Source of the DNA: Nodularia spumigena CCY9414
GTDB taxonomy: Bacteria; Cyanobacteriota; Cyanobacteriia; Cyanobacteriales; Nostocaceae
Direction of reading: 5' to 3'
DNA: 64,000 nucleotides
NCBI RefSeq assembly: GCF_000340565.2
Contig: NZ_CP007203.1
Coordinates: 3,397,929-3,461,928, forward strand
Position numbers and translations under genes: made by a program. Positions 19,762 to 28,932 of the stretch are shown in pieces. The notes under the pieces are model-generated. The model was not told the origin of the DNA. It worked only from the letters and a program-made list of their open reading frames with translations, and ran no database searches. Positions within the stretch are counted from its first letter, which is position 1. Each line of letters starts with the position of its first letter.

Positions 19762-19791
19762 ACTTTACACTAGTTTACAAATGTTTAGCAA
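19762..19791 (-). promoter_or_regulatory. psbA promoter candidate
   Basis: Read on the minus strand, TTGCTA (19791-19786) and TAAAGT (19767-19762) are separated by 18 nt, and the -10 candidate lies about 68 bp before the psbA ATG. The boxes are imperfect, as is usual for psbA. Confidence 0.35.
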
Positions 19792-19799
19792 GTAAATTA

Positions 19800-20158
19800 A
19801 TATCAGTAAAAATTATACATATAGTTAGTTTTACTTATCAGTGATATTTAACGTACCGGACTTCCAAATAAAAAAACACTCAACCACCTAATAGACATCT
19901 GGTGAAAATAAAATATGCGTTATCACAGAACCGTTGTAGAGACGTTCCATGGAAAGTCTCTACATTCTTTCCTCTGTGTCCTCTGTGCCTGGTGTAGTAT
20001 GCGCTACGCGAACGCTACGCGAACCTTCCTCTTGCAGCGACTAAAGAAACATAGACAAGTAAATGTAGTGAATTTTACGCCCAGGGTAGGATACAAATCA
20101 CGACAATATATATAAGGCTAATATATGTGTCTAAGATAATTTTTGTCTCATCTACTTA
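19800..20158. other. psbA/acyltransferase spacer with dispersed repeats
   Basis: No gene is supported. It holds AT-rich DNA and then a dispersed repeat of the GCGCTACGCGAACGCTACGC type at about 20000-20025, along with fragments of the CCTCTGTGTCCTCTGTG repeat seen elsewhere in the window. Confidence 0.4.
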
Positions 20159-21205
20159 ATGCCTGTGATTTATCAACACGCTGAAAAGTTGCTCAAAACT
20201 CAACAGGAAAAAGCATCAGGTGAAGGTTATAGATTTAGCTGGTTTGACTGGTGTTGTTTGTGGTATCCTCCTGGTTGGCTGGTTCTATTTAACCGCCATT
20301 GGCAGCACTATCACGCTGATCCTGATGGTTGGAATTGGGTAGAATATGGATTATTTTTAGTTCCTGGTGGATTTTACATAGCACTGCTAATGCGATGGTT
20401 GCGTCTGGGATGTCGTTCACCAAGACAAGAAGTTGATGAATTTAATCCTCAGTATCAGAAAGCTTTTCGTGAAGAAATTCTTGCTCCCATAGTTAAATGT
20501 TATTTTCGAGCAGAATTACAAAAGATTCATAACTTACCTGTACAAAGTCCTGTTATTGTAGCGATGAACCATGCAGGGATGTGTTTTCCTTGGGATTTTA
20601 TCACTTTAGGTTATTTATTAAGTAAAGTCCAAGGTTGGGAGGTGCAACCTTTAGCCAGTGAAACACTATTTGAGCATCCTTGGATGAGTTGGTGGCTACC
20701 ACCTAAATGGTCACAGGTTTTAGGTGCTGTGCGAGCAGAGAAAGGTGATTTTGAAAAAGCCATCGCCCAAGGTAAAACTCTCCTATACGCACCGGAAGGA
20801 TTACGTGGACCCCTTAAAGGTTGGAAACAACGCTATCAGCTACAAAAATTTGATGTAAGTTTTATGCAACTGAGCGATCGCTATCATATTCCCATTCTTC
20901 CAGTTTTGTGCATTGGTAGCGAATCGTTACATCCTTGGACAGTCAACCTCAAGAAATTGCAACGACTATTTAAATTACCCTTCTTACCCATATCGCCATT
21001 AATGATTATGTTGCTCATATTTCCCTCAATGGGAGTGTGGGCAATGAGAACTCGCCTAAAATACTTTATCCAACCTGTACAAAAAGTCAACCCAGTCCAA
21101 AGACGTGGAGCAACCTACAAACAAGTACAGCAACTGCGAGAAAAACTCCAAATTCAAATTATGGAGTTATTATCTCACGCAGAGGCGCAGAGGCGCAAAG
21201 AATAG
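20159..21205 (+). CDS. PlsC-like lysophospholipid/glycerol acyltransferase
   Basis: A 348-residue protein with two N-terminal hydrophobic stretches and an acyltransferase domain from about residue 105. Two signatures stand out: MNHAGMCFPWD (residues 136-146) and APEGLRGPLKGW, the EGxR acyl-acceptor phosphate site. The spacing between catalytic His138 and Asp146 is seven residues instead of the usual four, so this is a divergent branch. It is probably membrane-associated and could act in lipid or hopanoid/wax synthesis. The last ~8 residues (HAEAQRRKE) are encoded by a dispersed CGCAGAGGCGCAGAG repeat. Confidence 0.7.
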   Translation: MPVIYQHAEKLLKTQQEKASGEGYRFSWFDWCCLWYPPGWLVLFNRHWQHYHADPDGWNWVEYGLFLVPGGFYIALLMRWLRLGCRSPRQEVDEFNPQYQKAFREEILAPIVKCYFRAELQKIHNLPVQSPVIVAMNHAGMCFPWDFITLGYLLSKVQGWEVQPLASETLFEHPWMSWWLPPKWSQVLGAVRAEKGDFEKAIAQGKTLLYAPEGLRGPLKGWKQRYQLQKFDVSFMQLSDRYHIPILPVLCIGSESLHPWTVNLKKLQRLFKLPFLPISPLMIMLLIFPSMGVWAMRTRLKYFIQPVQKVNPVQRRGATYKQVQQLREKLQIQIMELLSHAEAQRRKE

Positions 21206-21257
21206 GAGTGAGAAAAACTCTGCGTACCTTTGCGCTGACCTTAGCGTACCTCTGCGT

Positions 21258-21950
21258 TTAATCCATAGAAGTTCCAAAACGGTAGCCTTTGCCGTAAACA
21301 GTATGAATTAGTGGTGTTTCTTTGCCTACCTCAATCTTACGCCGCAGCAAGCGAATTAAGGCCGCTATGACATTACTATTAGGTTGTTCGTGATCTTGCT
21401 GCCAAAGATTTTGCAGAATTTGGGCATGAGTGAGCAAATGTCCCGTATTTTCCATAAAATATTGTAGCAGTTGACTTTCTTTTTGCGATAATTCAATAAT
21501 TCTTCCTTGGCGATAGGCTACTTGGTTTTCACTATCAAGTTCTAAATCAGCTACTGTGAGCCGTCCGGTTGTGGTTTCATGACTAGGAGAACCAGCACGA
21601 CGTAATAAAGCCCGAACTCGCGCTAATAGTTCTCGCAGTTCAAAGGGTTTTACTAAATAGTCATCTGCACCTGCATCTAAACCTTCTACTCGGTCATCTA
21701 AGGTATCTTTTGCTGTGAGAAATAGTACGGGTGTGGCTTTACCTTGGCGGCGCAATTCCTGACAAATCTCTAAACCTGTTTTTCCAGGTAGCATCCAATC
21801 TAAAATCAATAAATCATAAGTACCTCCGGCGGCAAATTCGCTACCAGTCGCACCATCATAAGCCATATCCACACTGTAACCCTCACGCTTTAACACGCGA
21901 CTTAAAGGGTCCGTCAGTTCTACTTCATCATCAACTAATAAAATTCTCAT
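21258..21950 (-). CDS. OmpR-type two-component response regulator
   Basis: A 230-residue response regulator. The receiver domain shows RILLVDDEVEL, the phospho-acceptor Asp in LLILDWMLPG, and a Lys in DDYLVKPF. The winged-helix DNA-binding domain fills residues ~130-228 and ends in the typical VYGKGYRFG. The ATG at 21950 is chosen because it sits right before the receiver strand; an upstream TTG would add six residues. No histidine kinase gene is adjacent, so the partner is unknown. It is divergent from hisG, 56 bp away. Confidence 0.92.
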   Translation of the reverse strand: MRILLVDDEVELTDPLSRVLKREGYSVDMAYDGATGSEFAAGGTYDLLILDWMLPGKTGLEICQELRRQGKATPVLFLTAKDTLDDRVEGLDAGADDYLVKPFELRELLARVRALLRRAGSPSHETTTGRLTVADLELDSENQVAYRQGRIIELSQKESQLLQYFMENTGHLLTHAQILQNLWQQDHEQPNSNVIAALIRLLRRKIEVGKETPLIHTVYGKGYRFGTSMD

Positions 21951-22006
21951 GCTCCTTGAGGTAAGCAATCAAGATATTCTCAAATAAATGAACTACCAAA
22001 AAGAAA

Positions 22007-22654
22007 ATGTTAACTGTTGCGTTGCCGAAAGGGGAACTACTCAAAAATAGCATCCGCCTGTTAAAGTCTGTAGGATTGGATTTTAGCGCTTTTTTAGATT
22101 CAGGAACTCGCCAACTGCAAATTCTTGATGCTAGCGGACAAGCAAAAGGACTGTTGGTGCGGGGGCATGATGTGCCTGTATATGTAGAATATGGTCAGGC
22201 TCAGTTGGGAATTATTGGTTACGATGTGTTGCGGGAGAAAAAGCCGCAAGTTGCACATTTAGTTGATTTACAGTTTGGTCATTGTCGAATGTCAGTGGCT
22301 GTAAAAGCTTCTAGTGCCTATAAATCACCTTTAGATTTACCTCCTCATGGACGAGTTGCTTCTAAGTATGTCAATTCCGCTCGTGAATATTTCCATAGTT
22401 TGGATCTACCTATAGAAATTGTACCTTTGTATGGTTCTGTGGAATTAGGTCCCATTACCGGAATGTCAGAAGCAATTGTCGATATAGTTTCTACGGGGCG
22501 GACTTTGAGCGAAAATGGTTTAGTGGAAATTACGACTTTGTATGAAAGTACGGCGCGCTTGATTGGTCATCCTCTGAGTTATCGTCTCAATACAGGAAAT
22601 ATGCATCAATTTGTTGAGCAACTGCGTCTGGAAGCTTCTTTAACGGCTGTTTAA
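22007..22654 (+). CDS. hisG: ATP phosphoribosyltransferase, short form
   Basis: A 215-residue HisG catalytic subunit, first step of histidine synthesis (ATP plus PRPP). The sequence [19 protein letters not shown] at the start and [20 protein letters not shown] near residues 150-170 (the PRPP loop) are characteristic. The regulatory C-terminal domain of long HisG is absent, so it should work with a HisZ partner elsewhere. A hairpin follows the stop. Confidence 0.95.
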   Translation: MLTVALPKGELLKNSIRLLKSVGLDFSAFLDSGTRQLQILDASGQAKGLLVRGHDVPVYVEYGQAQLGIIGYDVLREKKPQVAHLVDLQFGHCRMSVAVKASSAYKSPLDLPPHGRVASKYVNSAREYFHSLDLPIEIVPLYGSVELGPITGMSEAIVDIVSTGRTLSENGLVEITTLYESTARLIGHPLSYRLNTGNMHQFVEQLRLEASLTAV

Positions 22655-22664
22655 CTGCAAAAAC

Positions 22665-22691
22665 CTCCAGAATGCCTAAATCATTCTGGAG
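22665..22691 (+). terminator. hairpin after hisG
   Basis: CTCCAGAATG (22665-22674) pairs perfectly with CATTCTGGAG (22682-22691) around a 7-nt loop, 10 bp after the hisG stop. There is no strong T-run. Confidence 0.6.
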
Positions 22692-22794
22692 TATCTACAA
22701 GTGCCTTTTATCTGAGAGAGCTTTTTTACACCCTTTTCGACTTTTCAAATATCCTCTAAGAAATGCAAGTCCCGTTTCCCATATGAGCAAACCC

Positions 22795-22813
22795 GGTGGT
22801 AAACTTTACCACC
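22795..22813 (-). terminator. palindrome after the S8 peptidase gene
   Basis: GGTGGTAAA and TTTACCACC are separated by one base, 8 bp beyond the stop of the minus-strand peptidase gene. It is a candidate transcription end without a clear T-run. Confidence 0.4.
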
Positions 22814-22821
22814 AGTCAGAA

Positions 22822-24921
22822 TTATTTCCGCACAGACCAAGAACGAACTTGACCCAAAGTTACAGGAATTCTATCACTCACATCAATAGTAAACAGAAAA
22901 ACTCTTCTCGCCCTGCGTCCATTTTCTGGATCAAAAAACTTCAATTTCACATCCCAACAATCACTATTAATTCTACAGAAAGGACTTTTTTCTACTTCAA
23001 TACTATCAAGCTGCATCCCTGTAGAAATAGCTTGGGAAAAACTAGAAGCCGCTTGAAAAGCATTAGTTACAGAAAAGTTCAACGCCCGGTCTTTAGAAAG
23101 TTGTCCTAAATTTTGTAAATCATAGTAAACTCGATTTAAGAAACTACTCAAAGCTTTTCGCATTGCCATTTCTTCGGCTGGTGCTGTGCCTTCCGTAATC
23201 ACAGTTTGCAAAGCTGCATCTACTAAACTGTTGACTTTCCAGCCATACATTCCCCTAGTATTAGTTAGAGTAATTACAGGCACAACTTGACCAGAAAATA
23301 ACTCTACAGTTCTATCTGTTAATCTTGCGGGAATACTCACCCTTTCTACAAAATCATCACTATCTTCTGGTTGAATTTGTCCCGCTAACATTAAAACGAG
23401 AGTTTCATAGATATCAGCAGCAAAACCGCTAACAGGTTCTAAAGCATAAATGGGAGTCAGTTCTTGGTTGAGAGTCCAAATTAAAGGTTTAGCTTCGCTG
23501 GGGTTTTGGGACAAATAATCAACCATTTGACGGGCATCATAAGGGTTAGCAGGGATAATTGCACCATCAATATTTACTGCTGGCATTAATTGTTTAAAAG
23601 AGTCCCTTCTGGCTTCATCACCAAAGTCATAACCAATAGTTCCCAAAGCATAAACCAATTGAGAAGCCGCACTAGGGGTAACACCTTCAGTAATTTCCTT
23701 TCTTTCAATCGTAGCAACTGCCACACCAGTTTCTCGTTCCCAGTCTCCGGCTGGGAATGCCTTTTCCAAGGCTCTGCCTGATGGTATAGTGAGAGGCAGC
23801 GCCTCTGATGTAGCATTCCCAGGTAGAACATGGGAACGAGAGATTTTTACCCCCCTCTCCTCCAGAGATAAGGGTTGTAGGTGAGGTTCTAACCTTTCTC
23901 CCGTCAATAATTGAAACGCACCCGGAATATTAAACTTACCTAATAAACAGCGTTCCGGTTCTTCCACTGTTTCTGGGTTACAGGGAATAGCACTATTTAA
24001 AATTGCTTGGCGCACTGCTTCGGCGTTGGGTTGTTCTCCCCGTTGCAGTTGCATACTCATCAACAATGCAGAAATACCTGTAACAATAGGTGCAGCGCAA
24101 CTAGTCCCTTTTTCTCTGATAGGTTCTTCTGTTCCCGGTTGCGCGCCTAAAATGTTTTCACCGTTGGCCATTACCCCTTTATTTTGATATTCTCCGCCAT
24201 AATTACTAAATTTAAACGGTTGACCATCATCTCGCATTGCACCAACGGTAATAACACCAGGAAGAATAGAGGGAATACACCAACATTCCCCTTTATCATT
24301 ACCACCAGGGGCAACAATTAACATATTATTTTCTTGGCATTGTTTGACAGCACGGGCAAATAAATCTGGTGCTACCCCGGTTTGGGTGGGGTGACAAGCG
24401 GCGATATGGATAATATTTGCTCCCCATTGCAAAGCAGTATTAATCGCGTGGGTGAGGTTAATAGGGGAAATAAAATCATCACCAGCGAAGGAAATGGGAA
24501 TATTTAATGCTGTACACAAAGGGGCAATACCAGGGGCGGGTGTGCCGTGTTGTCCTAAAATAGTGCTAGAAATATGAGTAGCATGACTTGATAATTCTAT
24601 CCGTTGTCTAATAGCTGGGGGAAAGGGGGCAAAAAATGCTTCTCGTTCTTTTTTCGCCTCTTCTTTATCGTGGTCTGGGTCGTCTTTTTTATCTTTTTGT
24701 TGTTGGTTAAATTCTAAAGATAAGTTGAGATAATAAAAGTATTCTTCGTTAAGTTCAATATCTTCTGACCAGTAGGGTTGAAATTGGCTAAAATTCGCGC
24801 CTTGAAAACAACTGCGTTCTAAGTCTGCTGCACCATCAAGGATAGCAATTTTAATCCGGGGGTCGCCTTTTGTGCGTGTCCAAATTTGAGAAATTCCGGG
24901 GATGTCGGTAAGGTCTGGCAT
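22822..24921 (-). CDS. PatA/PatG-family subtilisin-like protease (S8)
   Basis: A 699-residue protein. The N-terminal subtilase domain keeps the catalytic triad: Asp29 in AILDGAADL, His113 in SSHATHISS and Ser274 in GTSCAAP, with the oxyanion Asn in APGGND. The C-terminal ~280 residues, from VYALGTIGYDFGDEARRDSF onward, match the domain found behind PatA/PatG proteases of cyanobactin clusters. No precursor, heterocyclase or PatG oxidase was found nearby, so a role in peptide maturation is only a possibility. A 108-bp palindromic element (23733-23840) is inserted in frame between the two domains and encodes a 36-residue linker. No signal peptide. Confidence 0.8.
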   Translation of the reverse strand: MPDLTDIPGISQIWTRTKGDPRIKIAILDGAADLERSCFQGANFSQFQPYWSEDIELNEEYFYYLNLSLEFNQQQKDKKDDPDHDKEEAKKEREAFFAPFPPAIRQRIELSSHATHISSTILGQHGTPAPGIAPLCTALNIPISFAGDDFISPINLTHAINTALQWGANIIHIAACHPTQTGVAPDLFARAVKQCQENNMLIVAPGGNDKGECWCIPSILPGVITVGAMRDDGQPFKFSNYGGEYQNKGVMANGENILGAQPGTEEPIREKGTSCAAPIVTGISALLMSMQLQRGEQPNAEAVRQAILNSAIPCNPETVEEPERCLLGKFNIPGAFQLLTGERLEPHLQPLSLEERGVKISRSHVLPGNATSEALPLTIPSGRALEKAFPAGDWERETGVAVATIERKEITEGVTPSAASQLVYALGTIGYDFGDEARRDSFKQLMPAVNIDGAIIPANPYDARQMVDYLSQNPSEAKPLIWTLNQELTPIYALEPVSGFAADIYETLVLMLAGQIQPEDSDDFVERVSIPARLTDRTVELFSGQVVPVITLTNTRGMYGWKVNSLVDAALQTVITEGTAPAEEMAMRKALSSFLNRVYYDLQNLGQLSKDRALNFSVTNAFQAASSFSQAISTGMQLDSIEVEKSPFCRINSDCWDVKLKFFDPENGRRARRVFLFTIDVSDRIPVTLGQVRSWSVRK
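23733..23840. repeat. palindromic element inserted in frame in the S8 peptidase gene
   Basis: The outer arms CTCGTTCCCA (23733-23742) and TGGGAACGAG (23831-23840) are perfect inverted repeats, and GGGAATGCC/GCATTCCC arms and AGGCTCTGCCT/AGAGGCAG arms nest inside. The length is 108 bp, exactly 36 codons, with no stop in the coding frame. It resembles dispersed cyanobacterial hairpin elements. Confidence 0.75.
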
Positions 24922-24977
24922 GGGTTTTGTTAGTGTTATAATAGTTAGTGGGTAAAAAGTCTAATTTTTTAAAGTTA

Positions 24978-25394
24978 ATGCCAGCTAAAGATATTTTTCA
25001 TCATGCTGTTAGGATAGGGTTAGAAAAAGAGGGTTGGGTAATAACGGATGATCCTCTTGAAATTGAAATCGGTGGTGTTGAAATGTACATTGATTTAGGT
25101 GCAGATCAAATTTTGGCAGCCGAAAGAGAGGACAATAAGATAGCAGTTGAGATTAAGAGTTTTGTAGGATCATCCAATATTTCTCAATTTCATACAGCAG
25201 TTGGTCAATGTTTCAATTATCAGATTGCTCTTGAAGCAAAAGAACCAGAACGAATTTTGTATTTGGCTGTTCCTTTAGGTACTTATCAAAGTTTTTTTAC
25301 TTTACCATTTATTCAGATGGTGCTACAACGTTCTCAACTGAAAATTATCGTTTATGATCCAGTAAATGAGGTGATTATAACATGGATAAATTAG
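24978..25394 (+). CDS. xisH: XisH-like protein (fdxN element excision controlling factor family)
   Basis: A 138-residue protein opening with MPAKDIFHHAVRIGLEKEGW and carrying ADQILAAEREDNKIAVEIKS, an acidic-x-Glu-x-Lys arrangement like that of the PD-(D/E)XK nuclease fold. XisH homologues are named from the fdxN excision element of Anabaena heterocysts but are widespread as pairs with XisI; their biochemical role is unclear. The ATG at 24978 is chosen over an earlier in-frame start at 24948 because it gives the family N-terminus. It overlaps xisI by 13 bp and is divergent from the S8 peptidase. Confidence 0.88.
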   Translation: MPAKDIFHHAVRIGLEKEGWVITDDPLEIEIGGVEMYIDLGADQILAAEREDNKIAVEIKSFVGSSNISQFHTAVGQCFNYQIALEAKEPERILYLAVPLGTYQSFFTLPFIQMVLQRSQLKIIVYDPVNEVIITWIN

Positions 25395-25717
25395 AACAAT
25401 ATCGTGGTTATATCCAACAATTGTTAACGGAATATGCTCAACCAAGTTCGGCAAATTCTGAAATTGAAAAACAATTTATTTCTGATTTGGTTCATGACCA
25501 TTATCAATTGGTGTATGTTGGGTGGAAAAACAGAAGGCGTACTTATGGTTGTGTTTTGCATTTGGATATTAAAGATAACAAGATTTGGATACAACATGAT
25601 GGAACTGAAATTGGTATAGCAGATGAGTTAGTTAAATTAGGAGTACCAAAAGCAGATATTGTTTTAGCATTTCATGAACCTTTGGTGAGACAATATACAG
25701 GTTTTGCTGTTGGTTGA
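25382..25717 (+). CDS. xisI: XisI-like protein (fdxN element excision controlling factor family)
   Basis: A 111-residue protein with the XisI pattern: MDKLEQYRGYIQQLL, then LVYVGWKNRRRTYGCVLHLD, IWIQHDGTE, and the C-terminal LAFHEPLVRQYTGFAVG. It forms a coupled pair with xisH through a 13-bp overlap. No fdxN element or recombinase xisF was found in the window, so this is an orphan pair of the widespread type. Confidence 0.9.
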   Translation: MDKLEQYRGYIQQLLTEYAQPSSANSEIEKQFISDLVHDHYQLVYVGWKNRRRTYGCVLHLDIKDNKIWIQHDGTEIGIADELVKLGVPKADIVLAFHEPLVRQYTGFAVG

Positions 25718-25796
25718 TTTTCACATGAATTTTACTAGATAATTGTCAGAATTAAGATTTCCAGGATTTAAAGATTTACAGGATGTCATTTAAATT

Positions 25797-25880
25797 GTGT
25801 AGGTTGGGTTGACGTAAGGAAACCCAACATTTCGGTTATTTTATTATTTATTTTTGTTGGGTTGCGCTGTCGCATCCTGG
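25797..25880. repeat. GTAGGTTGGGTT dispersed inverted-repeat element, copy 1
   Basis: GTAGGTTGGGTTGACGTAA and AAACCCAAC are followed by a second GTTGGGTTGCGCTG. Related copies lie at 57007-57089 and 61169-61245. These are non-coding hairpin elements. Confidence 0.6.
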
Positions 25881-25890
25881 GGATTTTATA

Positions 25891-26318
25891 CTAACTCATT
25901 TGATAATACAGGCTGAAATTTTTAATTACTCCATTAATTAACTCCCTTTCAGGAAAACCCACAATTACATTATTTACAGGTTTATTTATATAAAAATTAT
26001 GAACTCGATTTGCCATATCATTTCTTAAATTATAGATAAAGTTATTCGGGTCAATTGGATGATAACGAAGAGATTTTTCTGGCTTATTTTTGCTGAAAGA
26101 AAACGTCAAAGCCGAAGAATAACTTAACAATTCTAAAGCAGGATTTTATCTTGTTCCAGTTTGCAGGAACATTCAATTGTACAATCTTCAATTTGTTCTG
26201 CAAAATTCTCAAAAATATCTAAAGGATAAAAATATTCAATATCAAAGGCTTGTTTATGTTCGTTAATATAACGGAGATTGTGATTTATATTAACCATAGT
26301 TCTATCAGATATCATCAT
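25891..26318 (-). pseudogene. frameshifted gene of unknown family
   Basis: Two minus-strand frames join into one protein of about 140 residues if one A is added in an A-run near 26140: the first ends KLEQDK, and the other frame continues as NPALELLSYSSALTFSFSKN. The ATG is at 26316-26318 and the stop at 25891. The protein has no motif I recognise. It could also be a sequencing error in a homopolymer. It is convergent with xisI and divergent from the transposase fusion. Confidence 0.5.
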
Positions 26319-26330
26319 TTATAATTCCTT

Positions 26331-28814
26331 ATGCCTAGAAAACCTCGAACTTTAAAAGAAGGATACTCTTATCACATTACCATCCGTTGCAATAACCGTG
26401 AATTTAAACTATCACGGCGTGAATGTCGGGAAGTGTTTCTTTATGCAATAAAAAAGGTTTTGAACAAATACAATTTCCAGCTTTATGCTTTGTGTATTAT
26501 GTCAAATCATGTTCATTATTTAATCGAACCAAAACAGCCAGAAGAGTTACCTAAAATTATGCACTTTCTTAATTGGTACACTGCTATGTGTTTTAATCGA
26601 ATGTTAAGAAGAACAGGGCATTTTTGGGAGAAACGATATTACTGTGATGGGTTTCCTTCTTCAGATAGAGAAAGAGCATTAAATACTTTACGGTACATTC
26701 ATGCTAATCCTAAAGCTGCCAAAATGCGCCAGAGTTTTTTCTATGACTTCAGTAATTATGGCAGTTATGAACGCTTAACTGATGATGGTTTAACTCAATG
26801 GCATCCGGCTTTTCTGCGGCTAGGAAGCAGTTTAGAAGAATGTGCCAGGAAGTATAAAGGCTTTTGCCAAAAGTATAAACCCAAGGAGAAGACCCCAACC
26901 CAATGCCACTGGGGTAGTAAGCTGTTGGCTGGGGTTCATCTCTCGGATAAGGGTTCAACCACCAACCCCAAAAAATCCAAGTCTCGTTTCTCACCAGAGC
27001 CGTGCCAGGTATCGGAAACCCCTGTAGCAAGTATTATATTTGGTCAACCGGAATCATCCGTAGAAGGAATTGCCCCCCAATGTCGCGGTTTAATCGTCCC
27101 TATTTTTGGTGACAATAATAGAAAACTTTCTCAACTAGATTTATCTCGCGCCATTGAACAGGCAGTTAATGCCGGGGCGCATATTATCAACATCAGCGCC
27201 GGACAACTCACCGATAATGGTGAAGCGGAAGGCTGGTTAGATAAAGCTGTGCAACTGTGCAAAGATAACAATGTTTTAATTGTGGCTGCTGCTGGTAACG
27301 ATGGTTGCGAATGTTTGCACGTCCCCGCCTCCTTACCCAGTGTATTAGCAGTAGGGGCAATGAATGACCAAGGTAAACCCATTGACTTTAGCAACTGGGG
27401 GGAAATTTACCAAAATCAAGGCATTCTTGCACCCGGTGAAAACATCTTAGGTGCAGAACCGGGAGGAGGGACACAAAAACTCAGTGGTACTAGCTTTGCT
27501 ACTCCCATTGTTTCCGGAGTCGCCGCTTTACTGCTAAGTCTGCAAATTCAACGCGGTGAAAAACCTGATCCCGCTAAGGTCAGAACCGCATTATTAGAAA
27601 CCGCTATCCCTTGCACAACCAAGGATACCGACGATGTGAGTCGCTGCTTGCTAGGCAAGTTAAATATTTCCGGTGCATTGCAATATTTCACAGGAGGAAC
27701 AATGTCTGAAGAATTAGATACCGTGGAAACCGTTGACAGCGTAGAAGCTGCTGGTTGTGGTTGCGGTGGCACAGATACCACAAATATCACTGAACCCGAA
27801 CCCAACCCAGAAGAATTTATCCCAGATGAAATACCTGAAGTTGTTCCCGCTATTCCCGCGACAATTTCTGCACCTTTGACAACTGCAAATTTATCAAATT
27901 CCAGACCTACAACCATGTCAAACCGCACATCTAACTACATCACCGCCAGCCAAGCACCCAGCGACCTCGCTGAACTTAACCTAGCTTATGCTTTAGGAAC
28001 ACTGGGTTATGATTTTGGTTCAGAAGCCAGACGGGACTCGTTTAAACAATTAATGCCAGGGGTAGCAATAGACGGAACAGCAATTCCCGCTAATCCCTAT
28101 GATGCCCGGCAGATGGTAGATTATTTAGGAGATAATCTTTCTGAAGCTAAGTCTTTAATTTGGACATTAAATTTAGAATTAACTCCTATCTATGCCATTG
28201 AACCAGGTGGGGCTTTTGCCAGAGATGTCTATGCAATTTTACAAGAATTATTATCAGGGCAAATTCAAGCAGAAGACAGCGAGAATTATGTAGAAAGAGT
28301 GAGTATTCCTGGTGTTTTATCAGGACGCAGTGTGAAACTATTTTCTGGTCAAGTTGTGCCTGTAATTGAAGTTCCCAACACACGGGGGCTTTACGGTTGG
28401 AAGGTTAACACCTTGGTTGAGGCTGCTATTCAGACAGTACAAGCACAAGCTTCAGAAGCGCAAGAAGAGTCTATTCGCCGCACTTTGGGTAGTTTCCTCA
28501 GCCGTATTTATTATGATTTACGTAACTTGGGTACAACTTCCCAAGACCGGGCGTTGAATTTTGCTTCTACCAATGCTTTCCAAGCGGCTTCTACCTTCGC
28601 TGAAGCTGTGGCTACAGGTATGGAACTGGATAGTATTACTGTAGAGAAAAGTCCTTTCTGTCGTTTAGATAGCGATTGTTGGGATGTAAAATTGAAATTC
28701 TTTGATCCTGAAAATAGCCGTCGTGCTAAGAAGCTATTCCGGTTTACAATTGATGTGAGTGATATTATTCCTGTCACCTTGGGCGAAGTCCGTTCTTGGT
28801 CTACTCCTTATTAA
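26331..28814 (+). CDS. fusion of a REP-associated tyrosine transposase with a truncated PatA/PatG-like protease
   Basis: An open frame of 827 codons. Residues 1-~185 are a complete Y1 transposase of the REP-associated (RAYT) class: the His-x-His metal site at SNHVHYLIEP (His60, His62) and the nucleophile Tyr122 in RYIHANP. After a ~45-residue linker, residues ~232 onward match the neighbouring S8 protein, starting just after the position of its catalytic His (IIFGQ against TILGQ). The catalytic Ser (SGTSFATP, ~388) and oxyanion Asn remain but Asp and His are gone, so the protease half should be inactive. The C-terminal PatG-type domain is complete. A strong internal start lies at 27702. Confidence 0.8.
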   Translation: MPRKPRTLKEGYSYHITIRCNNREFKLSRRECREVFLYAIKKVLNKYNFQLYALCIMSNHVHYLIEPKQPEELPKIMHFLNWYTAMCFNRMLRRTGHFWEKRYYCDGFPSSDRERALNTLRYIHANPKAAKMRQSFFYDFSNYGSYERLTDDGLTQWHPAFLRLGSSLEECARKYKGFCQKYKPKEKTPTQCHWGSKLLAGVHLSDKGSTTNPKKSKSRFSPEPCQVSETPVASIIFGQPESSVEGIAPQCRGLIVPIFGDNNRKLSQLDLSRAIEQAVNAGAHIINISAGQLTDNGEAEGWLDKAVQLCKDNNVLIVAAAGNDGCECLHVPASLPSVLAVGAMNDQGKPIDFSNWGEIYQNQGILAPGENILGAEPGGGTQKLSGTSFATPIVSGVAALLLSLQIQRGEKPDPAKVRTALLETAIPCTTKDTDDVSRCLLGKLNISGALQYFTGGTMSEELDTVETVDSVEAAGCGCGGTDTTNITEPEPNPEEFIPDEIPEVVPAIPATISAPLTTANLSNSRPTTMSNRTSNYITASQAPSDLAELNLAYALGTLGYDFGSEARRDSFKQLMPGVAIDGTAIPANPYDARQMVDYLGDNLSEAKSLIWTLNLELTPIYAIEPGGAFARDVYAILQELLSGQIQAEDSENYVERVSIPGVLSGRSVKLFSGQVVPVIEVPNTRGLYGWKVNTLVEAAIQTVQAQASEAQEESIRRTLGSFLSRIYYDLRNLGTTSQDRALNFASTNAFQAASTFAEAVATGMELDSITVEKSPFCRLDSDCWDVKLKFFDPENSRRAKKLFRFTIDVSDIIPVTLGEVRSWSTPY
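27692..27704 (+). promoter_or_regulatory. internal ribosome-binding site and ATG inside the fusion gene
   Basis: AGGAGG at 27692-27697 lies 4 nt before an in-frame ATG at 27702. It would start a ~370-residue protein, MSEELDTVETVDS, that carries an AAGCGCGG stretch and the whole PatG-type domain without the protease. It is a plausible separate translation start. Confidence 0.5.
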
Positions 28815-28932
28815 TATCTCTGATATAAATCCCCGACTTCTGAAATTAAATTATCATTTCTTTTATAGAATCAAAAAAGAAGTCGGGGATATTGCGGTTT
28901 CCAAAATCCAAAATCTACAATCTAAAATTGAT

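Noticed and set aside
22672-23109. Plus-strand open frame of 145 codons after hisG
   Set aside because: It is the antisense shadow of the S8 peptidase gene end.
24978-25717. xisH/xisI as evidence for an fdxN excision element here
   Set aside because: No xisF recombinase, nif genes or attachment sites were found; such pairs are widespread in cyanobacteria.
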